A DNA stretch of 64,000 bases. Origin: Sindora glabra (taxonomy: Eukaryota > Streptophyta > Magnoliopsida > Fabales > Fabaceae). Of this stretch, positions 1 to 10,830 are shown piece by piece. The position numbers and the translations under genes were made by a program. The stretch's first letter is position 1. Each line of letters opens with the position of its first letter. Location of the stretch: contig CM035236.1 in NCBI GenBank assembly GCA_020226215.1, forward strand, positions 8,809,001 through 8,873,000, read 5' to 3'. A model generated the notes under the pieces. It did not search any database. It was not told where the DNA came from and was given only the letters and a program-made list of their open reading frames with translations.

Positions 1-1032
1 TACAAAAAAATTGATATATTTATGTATACATACATACACACTGCCTACTGATATCAACATTCATCATCATAACTAAAATACATGGACATGAAAAATAGGA
101 AAACATGAAACCAGGCATGTTAAAAGATAACAACAACAAATGAGTTATAAAGATTTATGAATTGGAGATAAATTATATAGTCAATTGAATAACCTTAATT
201 AAAAATTTTAAGTCATTTTAAATATTTTTAGAATTAAAAATATTTTTTGCTATGCTAAATTTATATGACTCAGAAGTGTTTGGGTTCACAATAATATAAT
301 TACAAAGGAGAGTAAAGAGACTACAAATACTACAACAAGTGTAAAACCATGAAAAAATTATTAATTAATACATTTTTAATTTGATAAATATTATTAAAAT
401 ATTAATATCAAGTAAATGTTATTGAAAACTAAGTAAATAATTTTGTTTCAAATATTAATAACATAATCGTGACCAACATTATATAATTATAAGAACTATG
501 CTACTGCTAAATAAAAAAAAATAAGATGGGCAATATAATTACTACTTTGATAAGAATTATAAGTAAATTATTTTTCATAGTAATAGTTCCTTATACAATA
601 AATTGAATACACTTAGACCAAATGGATTAGGTTATCAATAGTCATTCTTTTCCTCTCTGATTAATTCCTTCTACTGGTTTTATTCCCTTGCCCCAATTTA
701 GACCAAAACGACCCCGATGTGTAGAATATTATTGAATCAGCATTTTGGTGTGTTATAATATTATTTTAAAATTCAATAAGTTAAAGGTAATATTTAATAC
801 TTTTAATATTTTTTTCTTACTTTAAGTTGAGCACTTATATCATTTCAATAATTAATAAATTACCTTAACTTATTTATTAATTATTTGTTTATTATTTGTT
901 TTAATTATATATTTATTTATTCTTAATCAAATAAAAAACACATGTATTTTAATATCTATCCTTGATTACATCAACATTTATGGTTGGAAAAGAAATTTTA
1001 ATAATCTCATATTATGGCATTCAATCTAGAAA
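1..1032. other. AT-rich intergenic DNA, no gene seen
   Basis: No ORF of useful length, no recognisable domain and no RNA gene are visible on either strand. The sequence is mostly A/T runs with short low-complexity stretches. Confidence 0.6.
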
Positions 1033-1774
1033 GGTTTTTTACCAACAAACCCGAATTTTATAAATTATTTCCCAAAATACTCCACAGTTAAAGCAAATTC
1101 CCTAAACCTTTAAAAAAATTTATTTGAAAATTTTATTTTAACTTAACTAATTTAAAAAAAAAATTACTTATTTTTAATTTATTGCCCTATTTTTATTTTA
1201 TATTTAATCTTCATTTAATTAAAATTTATTTTAATTTTTTATATTTTAAATTCTTCTTTGATACTAATTATTTAAAATTTTAAATAATAATCAATCATTT
1301 TATTAGCTCTCATAATATTGTATAATATATATAATATAATAAAATTTGTAGCTATAAAAAATTTAACGATTTGGACGAATTGTTTTTCTAAGTTTTAAAA
1401 TATTAATTATTATTTAAAATCTTGAATAATTGATATCAAAGAAGAATTTAAAATGTCAAAAATCAAAATAAATTTTAATTAAGTGAAGATTAAATATAAA
1501 ATAAAAATAGGGCAACAAATTAAAAATAAATAATTTAAAAAAAGTGGATCCAAAGAAGTAAAATAAAAAATAGGTTAAGATTAAATAAATTAAAATTTTT
1601 AAAAAACTCTAATCATGGATGGGGAACCCGCGTGATTAGTGGATCACAGGATTCCCCTTCCCATGATCAATGAATTTTTCAAAAAAAATTTTTTTAAGGG
1701 TTTGGGGAAATTATTTTGGCTATAGAGCATTTCAAGGAATAATTTATGAAATTCAGGTCTGCTGGTAAAAAATC
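1033..1774. mobile_element. Foldback (long inverted-repeat) transposon, non-autonomous
   Basis: The two ends are inverted copies of each other. The left end begins TTTTTTACCAACAAACCCG and the reverse complement of the right end begins TTTTTTACCAGCAGACCTG. Similarity continues for roughly 95 bp at an estimated 75-80% by eye. A second pair of inner arms (about 1165-1290 and 1395-1530) is also inverted and very similar, so most of the element can fold into one hairpin. The right arm carries about 130 bp with no match in the left arm, including a GC-richer segment (about 1610-1672) with GATCATG/GATCAC dyads. No ORF is present. The layout resembles foldback or MULE-type MITEs. I could not find a convincing target-site duplication, so the superfamily is uncertain. 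Confidence 0.72.
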
Positions 1775-2659
1775 CTTCTACCTTCAACATTATGTATATT
1801 ATAAGATTATTTTTGAGAGATTAATGAGCCCAGAATAATAATATATATTTTTTATTTTTTTTCTATTTTTGGATGAGTACCAATGGCATTTTCTCATAGG
1901 TAGACATAAGAATTTTGTTCTACTATTTATAAAATACATAGACTTATTTTATTATATTTCTCTTAATTATATAAATTTCTATTCTTAATCAAATCAATTT
2001 TTTAAAGTCTTTAGATTTTTTATTTCCTTTTTTCTTAATGCCTAACCCTAAACCCTAAAAGCTAAGCATAATAATTTCAATAATAATAATATATACAATA
2101 TGCATAATCTATTTAGACCACAGCCATGATAGTATACTCAAACACCATAACAATAAAAATAAAGTAAAATAATACATTCAAATTAAAATAATACCCACAA
2201 GTATAATAATATAGGAAAACAACAAATATATAGATGCCATAATAAATAGATGACAGTAACAAATATAAATTTAATTATAAACTATTTAATAAAATAAAAT
2301 AATAATACTCTAGTTTTAATGCCTACTACCATTACAAAATAAAATAAGAGAATTTTTCTAATAAATATTATTCTTAACACAAATAATATTTTCATACCAT
2401 TTGGAAAAAAATATTACTCAATAAACATCTTACTTGTATAGTGATCTTCTGAAAAATCTTCCTAATATGGATGCAAAAATTATGATTGTTGCTGGAAGAG
2501 TTAGAAATAAATATTAAGAATTTTGTAACTGTTGGTGGAAAGTTAGTAGTAGAATAACTGGGAATGGGATAATTTGCACAAAAATTTCTAAAAGGTTGGG
2601 CAGGGGATCATATATTTGATACAAAAGTAGTTTGAAGGGTGAAGGGTTTTATATTAAAC
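1775..2659. other. AT-rich intergenic DNA
   Basis: No gene is visible. A short telomere-like motif (CCTAACCCTAAACCCTAAAA, near 2041) occurs once and does not form an array. The end of the segment (from about 2565) may be the edge of the repeat block that follows. Confidence 0.5.
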
Positions 2660-2964
2660 AAGGGTAGGTGTCAGAGGGTCACGAATGAATAGAAGAGGGG
2701 AGCGCTGGGGGGTGTCAAGCCGAGGAGGGATCACGGATGAACAGAAAAGGGAAGCGGGGGGACACTACGTGTCGATTAGTGGGAGTGGGGAATGCCACAT
2801 GTCAGGCCAATGTGAAAGCAAGGACGCGCATCAAACTAGCTGATCACGTGGTGTCAGACCACGTGACTAATGGGCTTGTGCAGGTTGCTGATCACGGGGT
2901 TCAAGACAACGTGATCAAGTCAGCCTGATCATGGGATCCAGGATAACGTGATTCGGCGTTTTTA
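2660..2964. repeat. GC-rich tandem repeat block with GATCACG dyads
   Basis: This block stands out from its AT-rich surroundings. In its first half a unit of about 51 bp occurs twice: GGGTCACGAATGAATAG at 2676 and GGGATCACGGATGAACAG at 2727. In its second half three imperfect inverted repeats start at 2840, 2888 and 2935 (spacing 48 and 47 bp). Each reads CTGATCAYGKGG, a short loop, then an ACGTGA-type return arm. The first is nearly perfect around a CACGTG core (TCACGTGG ... CCACGTGA). A 63-codon frame on + is open here but looks incidental. It may be the subterminal part of a degraded transposon related to the element at 1033-1774, which has a similar dyad in its right arm. Confidence 0.6.
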
Positions 2965-3539
2965 AAAAAAATAAGTATTTAAAGAATTTATTTTTTTGGT
3001 GTAGCCAAATCATCATAAAATTGAAGTGTACCGATCGTTTTTCCGAGATTGTGAGCCTTTGAGGTGTACCACTGTGCCGATAAGAATCATGGGGAAGGCC
3101 CTGTAACTGCCATCCTTTATTAAGTCCCCATTCACTAGGATACTTAAGCTCCACGTGAAATATACAAACACGACGACATTGCATCATGCTCGTCCACTTG
3201 CAATCATTTACGAATCCAAGCTTACGGTGGGCCCTTTCGTTTTCTTCAGCTAATAGAACCGGACACACCAACTAAACCAACCTAAATCGTCCCTTTTTTT
3301 TTTAATTGGAGGCACCCTTGTAAGTAAGATTAAAATTCTATTTTAATTTTTAAAATATTTGATTTAGATTAATTTCATTTATAAAGTAAGGTTTATATTC
3401 ATTTAATCTTTAAAATTTTAATTCTTGTGAGGGATTAAAATTTTATTTAAAATTAAAACTCAGATAATAAATTAATATAACTTTTAGGAATAAAATTAAT
3501 ACAATCTATATGTTTCAAAATTTAAAATAGAATTTTAGT

Positions 3540-3578
<39 letters not shown>

Positions 3579-4140
3579 CCAAGTACTGCCAGCTTAATTA
3601 GTCAAACAAAAGTTCGGTTCTCTACTTCTTTTGTAGTTATTTCCCTTTTCTTTCGACGGTGGAAAAGAAACATCAGAGAAGCTAGGTTAGATGTATTACA
3701 GCTGACGGGTTTCAGAGAGGATAGTGTTGTGGGCCTAGAATGGTACTCGTTGCACGTTTAAGTTTAGACAGAATGTGAGTGGTGGGCCTGGGCTTGATAC
3801 TTGAATGAAAGATAGAAAAGGCCTGGCCCACTTTTCATTGCTACTGTTTCCGCTTGAGGAAATCAAGTTTCTCAACGTTGGCCTCGTCCATTTCCATTAT
3901 AGGAAGGTTGGTTTTTGAATTTGGCTGGCACCGTGGCACGTTCCATTCGCACAACGCTTATGTTTTCTGAGGTTGGGCTTTTTGGGTATTTTGTCCGACG
4001 TGGTTTTCTTCCTCCTGTATTTTACCTTCGATTTGATTTGATTTGATTTTTCCCCGCGGGACCCACTTCCTCCACATAATGTCGACAGTACAGAAATTCT
4101 CAATTCTTACCACTCACTTGAAGCTCTAGCGTTCAGGCCC
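2965..4140. other. Intergenic, two GC-richer promoter-like stretches, no gene
   Basis: Stretches at about 2990-3290 and 3600-4135 are clearly less AT-rich than their surroundings and contain several GGCCC/GGGCC motifs (for example in GTGGGCCTG near 3783 and AGGCCCACTT near 4135), as seen in plant promoters. No ORF with plausible coding character follows on either strand. The frame at 2915-3271 on - matches no protein I recognise. A (TA)n microsatellite lies at 3543-3576. The stretches could be regulatory DNA, an untranslated RNA gene or the remains of a lost gene. Confidence 0.4.
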
Positions 4141-4149
4141 ACTTTTTCA

Positions 4150-4890
4150 TGCTTTGTTTAATTAGAAGTATAAATGAGAGGGTGGTAAATAGAGGGGGTG
4201 GAAATGGAGGGAAGAGGAAATAAAGGTAAAAGGTAATTTTATTTAAATTGTTTGGAATTGGTGAAAATAAGAAGAAGTGAAAATAGGGATAAAATTAATT
4301 TTTATTGTTTGGAATGGATGAAATTTGAGGAGGGAGGTAAAGAGATTAAGTCAAATTATCATAATAATCTTATTTAGTAAAAATATAATTAATTGATGAT
4401 AATAATTTATTTAAAAAAATTGATTATATATAATTTTTTTTATATTGATAATAATTATTCAACAAACTCAATTGAAATATTTATAATATATTGATAAATT
4501 CTTAAATAAAATTTTATTTTTATTTTTATATTTTAATTAAAATATTAGACATGTTTTCTACTTTTATTTTAATTAATAAATATTTTATTAATTTACATTT
4601 TCAAATAATTTATATTTTTATCATGTTTTTTTATTTTTAATTACTATAAATTTTATAGTAATTAAAAATAAAAAATACGATAAAATCAATGAAGGAAACC
4701 GTTTACTATTACACCCCCACTTTCACCTCATTTCGGAAGGGGATTAATTGTCAGTGGACCCCACCCCTATTTACACTTCTATTTGCACCCTTTCGTAATT
4801 TGCCTTCTATCCAAATAGTCAAAGTCATAAATTTTTCTCTCATTTACACCTCTCTCTTTACCCTCGTTCCAAACAATGCCTTAATTAATT
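4150..4890. mobile_element. hAT-like inverted-repeat element (MITE)
   Basis: The left end reads GCTTTGTTTAATTAGAAG followed by purine-rich GAGGGTGGTAAATAGAGG. The right end, reverse-complemented, reads GGCATTGTTTGGAACGAGG followed by GTAAAGAGAGAGG and GTGTAAATGAGAG. The interior (4370-4680) is extremely AT-rich and holds no ORF. A second GTTTGGAATGGATGAA copy lies inside the left arm near 4310, so the subterminal region is itself repeated. The GCTTTGTTTGG-type end resembles the element at 51,161-52,186. The end positions are approximate and no target-site duplication was confirmed. Confidence 0.5.
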
Positions 4891-4895
4891 AAGAA

Positions 4896-7481
4896 AATAA
4901 GTGCAAACATTTAAATTTTGATTTTTTAAAAAAAAATTGATTTGGAAAATTGTCGATGATATCTAGTCCAGTTTCTTATAATCGATGAATCTATCTATCA
5001 ATCTACCCTATGGTTTGTGAGTTGGCTTGGCATTCTCAGACAATAAAAGTTAGACCCACGCTCCAGGAGTCCATCGTACCACACGCCCAATATTGTACCT
5101 TTTTTTTGGCAAACTTAAAATATAGTCATCTCTTTTTTTTTTTTTGGTAAAGGATGCTTAATTTTCTATTTTCTGATATATTATATTTTGGAGATAAAAA
5201 TCACGTGCAATGCAATGTTGCTCCACACTAACGTTTTCTGCCTCTGTTGAAAGGCTTATTGAAAATAACAATTAAATATTTAAACAAACATTTGGATATA
5301 AAGTCCTATAAAAATTGCATTAGGACAAAAAAAAAAGTTCGGACAAGTTCATATTTGAGCTCAAATTTAGTTGTTTTATAATAGATAAAGTTTACGTAAA
5401 ATATTGATGCTAGAAAATATATTTATGTTTTGGTAAATAGATTATCTTCTCCTGGTGATAAAAAGTTGCTCTTGCATAATACTGAAAAAATATATTTTAT
5501 ATTTTAATTTGATAAAAATAACAATTTCATTCATAAAATTATAAAGTACTTACAAAATAAATTTTAAATTATATAAAATTATAATTTTATTTTAAATAAT
5601 AATTTATATAAATAATTTCATCCTCTATAAATAATTTCATAGCTAAATTATTATATAAAGGGGTAAAATGATAATTATATATAATTGAAGTATTATTTTA
5701 CTAATATTTATTTAAAAAATGAAATTATTAATTTTTATTTTTAATTTAAATAGAGTTACTTGCACTTTTTAATATTCACTTTATCTTTACTCTCTTTTCT
5801 TCGTAAGAAAAGATTCTTTGACTTATAAAAGAAAGAATTAAATCAAGTTAATCGACTTATCTTTTTTTGATAAGAAAACAAGAGTGGGAGGGTAGAGTAA
5901 GTATTGGAAAATGCAAACAACATTATCCTTTAATTCATAAGTGACTACTAAATTATGAATAAATTGAATGTCAAAATCAAAATTATTTTTGTATGATGTT
6001 ACATATATGAGTTGGTGTTGACTTAGCAAAGATTTTCGTACATATTAACTTTTCAAGACATAAGATCTTAAGCCTTAATGATTGGCTATATTCTCTAGTA
6101 ATAACTATAACAATTTAAATTTCTATTGTATCTTTAATATTAAAACTAATAGTAAAAAATCTGTGTACTTAGTACCAACTGAAATTTATAATATCATCAC
6201 TAGAAAAAAAAACTATGATACTTTTCTGATAAAATAATTCCAGTTTTAAACATTTGTTTTAGATGTAAAATTATCACACAACTTTTACAATGAAATCTAA
6301 TTTTTTGAAAAGATTATAAAAATAAAAGCAAAATACACATATTACCTTGAATTAGATCAAAGTTACATATATTTCCTTTTTAATTCCAAAATATATACAC
6401 ACCTCCTCTCGATTCTACAAGAATATTACTACTAAACTCATTTTAAAAAACCTCATGAAGAGACTGTTAATTTGACTTTTAGGTCATAGTCAATAATTAA
6501 AATGATTATTACGTGACCAAGTAACCATTTGTTTAATTCATAGGTTTAAAATTGCATTTTAACATACTTTTTTTTCACTATTGGAAAGAACAGTTATGTG
6601 AGAAAGGAAAATTAGGTTGACTTTTAACATAAGAAGTAATTTATTTTAGATATTTCGTTAGTTCAATTCATGTTTTAGACATATAGAAAAATTCTATTCC
6701 AAACAGATCTTACGATGATGTTTTGAGTACTATCTAATTCTTTTTACTGATAAAGCACCTATCTTTCTCCTATTGATCAAATCTTATTATTTCTAATTTT
6801 CCCCTTCCAATTTGATAAAGCTGAATAGTAAACTTATCATCATATTCATAATTAAATACTTCTGCCTTTTTATAAGAAATTGCATAAATATGTTTAACAA
6901 ATTATAACTGGGTACATAGTTTCTCCATTTTATGATACAACAAAAATGTTACCCACGATATATAGACATATATCAAATATTTGCATAACACTTTTACATA
7001 ACTATTTAATACTAATATAATTACAAGGACTTTGACATGTTAATTATATTTTATGTTTGTTGTACTACTTTGTTGTTGTAATTCGATTTTGCACTAAACC
7101 TTAACAAAACTTGCATTATATTATGTACATACTAAATCTATTTGTAACAATTATATGATATAGATAAAGTAGTCAGTGCATCTAATTGGGTTAAAATATT
7201 GAAATTAAAGAAGGTAATAATAATTAATGATGATGGAAATAGAAAAAAGTCTCATATTATATTATCTAACTTTTGAACACATAACATCATACCTTTTGGG
7301 AAAAATTTTAAAAATTTTCTTGATATTTATGGATATTTGGTAGAATGATAATTACTAAATTAAATTTTGTAAAAGACAATTAAATTAAAGAACATGAAAT
7401 GATTATTTAGGTAATGTTCTTAACAATCTTAAGTTAGAGAAAATGTTTGTGTACATTCTAGAATTTAAGGGAATGTCTATT
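4896..7481. other. AT-rich intergenic DNA
   Basis: I found no coding exon, RNA gene or clear transposon. Open frames here are short and low-complexity. T-rich stretches such as 5101-5150 may be tails of old retroelements, but nothing confirms this. Confidence 0.5.
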
Positions 7482-7488
7482 TAACTTT

Positions 7489-7663
7489 AAGGCAAATTTT
7501 ATGGTGTCTTATGGGATTGGAACTCATAGGGGTGTGACCAAATTCAAGTTATTAAATGAAATTACTAATACATGATTGAGATTGTTGGTAATCTCATCTA
7601 ATGATTTGAATTTTATCATACTCCTATGAGTTTCAAACTCATAAGGATATCATAAAAGCCACC
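7489..7663. mobile_element. Small MITE with 75-bp inverted repeats
   Basis: The two halves are inverted copies. The left half contains GGAACTCATAGGGGTGTGA and the reverse complement of the right half contains GAAACTCATAGGAGTATGA. The match extends over about 75 bp per arm (AAATTCAAGTTATTAAATGA against AAATTCAAATCATTAGATGA). The element is flanked by the direct repeat TAACTTT at 7482-7488 and 7664-7670, a likely target-site duplication. It has no coding capacity. The copy at 52,285-52,399 appears to belong to the same family. Confidence 0.7.
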
Positions 7664-7670
7664 TAACTTT

Positions 7671-8608
7671 GATCAAATAAGTGAAGTTTATGTATTTCAA
7701 TTTAAAAATAATGTGCTCCAATAATATAAATGTCTATGATTATTTAAAAAAAAGTCTATGATATTATAGAAATAATAAATTCATATGTAAGTTCAACGTG
7801 AATTTTCTAGCTCTTTTAATTAGAGGGTGTAAAATTAAATGGGTTCAATAATTTTTTTAAAGTGGAAATAATATTGTTAAACTGGATATATATTTTTTTT
7901 ATAGGTGAACTGTGAACATTTTAGTAGCAAATGGGGAAAATGGTTACTTGAAGCACAGAATGGACACGTCCATCTGGCTTCACGAAGAACAAACACAGTT
8001 AATATCATTCACCCACTACATCTTGAACCAGTAAGAATTGTATATTGCACTTAGGTATACCAAAATTAATATATTTACAAACCTTCCATCCTAAATCCTT
8101 TTATTGGAAACATTTGAAAACCTTGTGAATGATGATTCTGCAATGTTTAAATAGAAAGTGTCAACGAGAACAATCTTAGGATGAGGTCGCCAGAAAAAAA
8201 GGCAACACTGAAGGTAATGGCCTCCACAGATCTAACAATTGCAAGTTTTTTAACATTATAAATTAATCGTAACCTCTCTACCTTATACTTGCTGAAGTCA
8301 AATACTTTCTCCCAAATTTATGGTCTAGATCTTCTTCGTTATTTCTCCTTCAAAAATTGGTGATTCTATTTTTTGGAAGTAATGCATCCATTATGATTCT
8401 CTTTTCTCATAGCATAAGGGATACGAAATGGTGTTGCATCATTTGGTACCCTTGGATAACCAGTTTCTAATTGCTTATGAATTTTTGTTGTTTTTTCTTA
8501 AGTTCCACATTTTTCTTCCTCTCAAACATTGCTTATATGCTATTTTCCCACTAGGCTTTATTAATTTAGAAAATTAATTTCAAATTTCATGCCTTACTCA
8601 ATTTTAGG
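7671..8608. other. Intergenic DNA of mixed composition
   Basis: From about 7900 to 8560 the sequence is less AT-rich but gives no long ORF and no domain I recognise. It could be decayed retroelement or gene remnant. Confidence 0.35.
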
Positions 8609-10830
8609 TGTGACACCCCTTATAAATTTAAAAATATATTGCGCAAGAATAATAACTAAAAAAAATTTAAAAAATATGGGGTAAAGTTTTATAAAAAAAT
8701 AATTAACTATTTTAATGAAATTAAAAATGAGAATTTTATATGGAGTGGATAAGAATAAGGGAATAAAGTAAAATCTTTGAGAGTTAAAGTGCATTTAGAA
8801 TTAAGTAAGGAGTATGAAAGGAACTTAAGGAATATTTTCAATTTCACTTTTAATCACATATCCCCTTAAATTCCTCAAACTCCAGCCATCACTCATTATT
8901 TTTCCCCAAAATATGTATAAAACCTTTTAATTTTCTTCTTCTTTTCTCATCACTTAATTAAAGCAAATTTTTTCTCAATCACATTCCTCAATCCAAGTAA
9001 GGTAAGGTTTTTTAAACTCCGATCATTGCTAAACCTCCACCTCAATCATCTTTTAATTTGGAGTGTTTAAGGGATTTTAACTTAAATTGGAAATTTAAGC
9101 CCTAACTTGGAATCTTAAGTTTTTAAATGATTAGGAACTATTGAATAAAAATTTCTTTGAGCTAATATTTCTTCCATATAAGATAAGTAGTATTTTATTT
9201 GAATAATTACTTATTTTCATAAATTTTCTCTAATATTAGCTATTGTGGAGTCTTTAGTAAAGATTAGCTCGATCTGTTGTTTGTAGCTAAAATATGATGA
9301 ATATTGTGATGAACTTTAGTAGTTTTATAAGATTCTTGTGGATTTTGATGATATGGTTTAGTAATTTAATATTATGATTGAGATTTATAAGGAATAAAGG
9401 TGAGTAAATAGTAATTTTATGAGAAATTTGTAAAATTTTCATAGGATAATTTTTTCTTTATTCAATTCATTAGCTTTAGGATTGCTTTTAAAAAGCCTGA
9501 ATTGATTCAAGAATTAAGTTATTTGGAATTGACAAATGAATTAATTCTCAAATCAATTCAATAAGCTCAAGGAGCTTTTTGGATAGCAGAAAATTACTTT
9601 TTAATCGATTATCCTTATACAAAAAGTTTCTGTAAGGCTTGAATCACTTATTTAAATTGACTTAACCTTAACAAAAACTTTTTAAAGGTACAAATCAATT
9701 CCCTAATTAATTCACCTTGTATATCTTTAAAGTTTTATGTGTTTTAAGGATTTTTATGAACTTATACCTTATATGAATTGATTGGTGATGAATGAATTGA
9801 ATAACCCATTTGGAATTTAAAATTTTCATGCTTTGCTTATGTTCATGTTATAATTGAATAATGATGAATGAATGATGTGAGATCATGCATAGATGCATGT
9901 TGATGTTATGAAAAATCCTAGGCATATATTGATTTCTTTGTGAAATTTGATGTTGAATTATGCTAATATTATAAAAATTAAAATTAGAACAAATTGATGT
10001 AGCTTGTGAATCAATACTAGATTTAGTAATGGCTTGTGAGAGATAAAGTTGACTTAAAGGGACGAGAACAAATATTCAAAGAACAAGGATGGATAAGAAT
10101 TATATGAAGATTTACTTGCCTTCTATTTATTTGTTCTTAAATTAATACATTTGAGTTAAATGAGTTGTGATATGTTGCTATTATAATACATATGAGAATG
10201 ATATTAGATTGTTATAATTGAATTGTGAAATTATAGATATAAATATAATAGATATATGATTCAATTTCCCTAATAATGATGAAGGTGTAAAAAGAGTGGT
10301 GTAATAGTGATTGAGATTCATGTTGGTGTGCTTATGCTTGTTTCCTTGAAAGGTAGGTCATTTTTTAGAATACCCTTCCTTTCCCTTTTTAGCTAAGGTA
10401 TGAAAATTCATTGACTTTTTTAGGATGTGTCCTGTAAGAGAAATGGTTGTAAATTTTTTTTTTCTAATTCTATTGTTTACTTATTGAATTCCAAACCAAC
10501 TCACTATCTCTTTTTTTTTTCCATGGAGAATTCTCCTTTTAACTATTTGATGTTAAGTAAGTCACAGGGTAGTTAGAATAAATAATTATGCATATTTATT
10601 TGATGCAAGATAAATTTTTAATCATTTATTTTTGTTCTTTGTGTTACTTATACTTGTTGAAAGGTTAAGCATTATTGTATTATTCAAATTGCATTATTTA
10701 CTTAAATATAATTGGTAGGCAGTTGTTTATAACAACTTCTTGTGTTGATCACATACTTTAAGAGAGGTTGTTAAGTTTCAAACATTGCATTTTAGTTATT
10801 TTTCCAGGTGGGTTTTGATTATTGTTAGGA
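8609..10830 (+). mobile_element. Possible solo LTR of a Ty3/gypsy-type element
   Basis: The segment begins TGTGACACCCCTTATAAA, a start typical of plant gypsy LTRs. It then has a TATA-like ATGTATAAAACC near 8915 followed by a TC-rich leader and a GTAAGGTAAGG stretch, and near 10,490 an AACTCACTATC motif of the kind seen late in these LTRs. No gag or pol is present. A TTAGG pentamer lies just before the start (8604-8608) and again at 10,825-10,829, but the presumed 3' end is not the expected CA, so the boundary and the target-site duplication are weak. Alternatively this is ordinary intergenic DNA. Confidence 0.35.

Noticed and set aside
271..292. Sequence resembling miR395 (CAGAAGTGTTTGGG)
   Set aside because: No complementary arm lies within a few hundred bases, so no microRNA hairpin can form, and the match is partial.
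2041..2062. Telomere-like CCTAACCCTAAACCCTAAA
   Set aside because: Only two to three units; a common chance motif or telo-box, not an interstitial telomere array.
2915..3271. 118-codon minus-strand frame
   Set aside because: No recognisable domain, no splice partners, and it overlaps both the repeat block and a promoter-like stretch.
8604..10829. TTAGG pentamer pair as target-site duplication of the LTR-like segment
   Set aside because: A 5-bp match over 2.2 kb of AT-rich DNA is expected by chance, and the presumed 3' end lacks CA.
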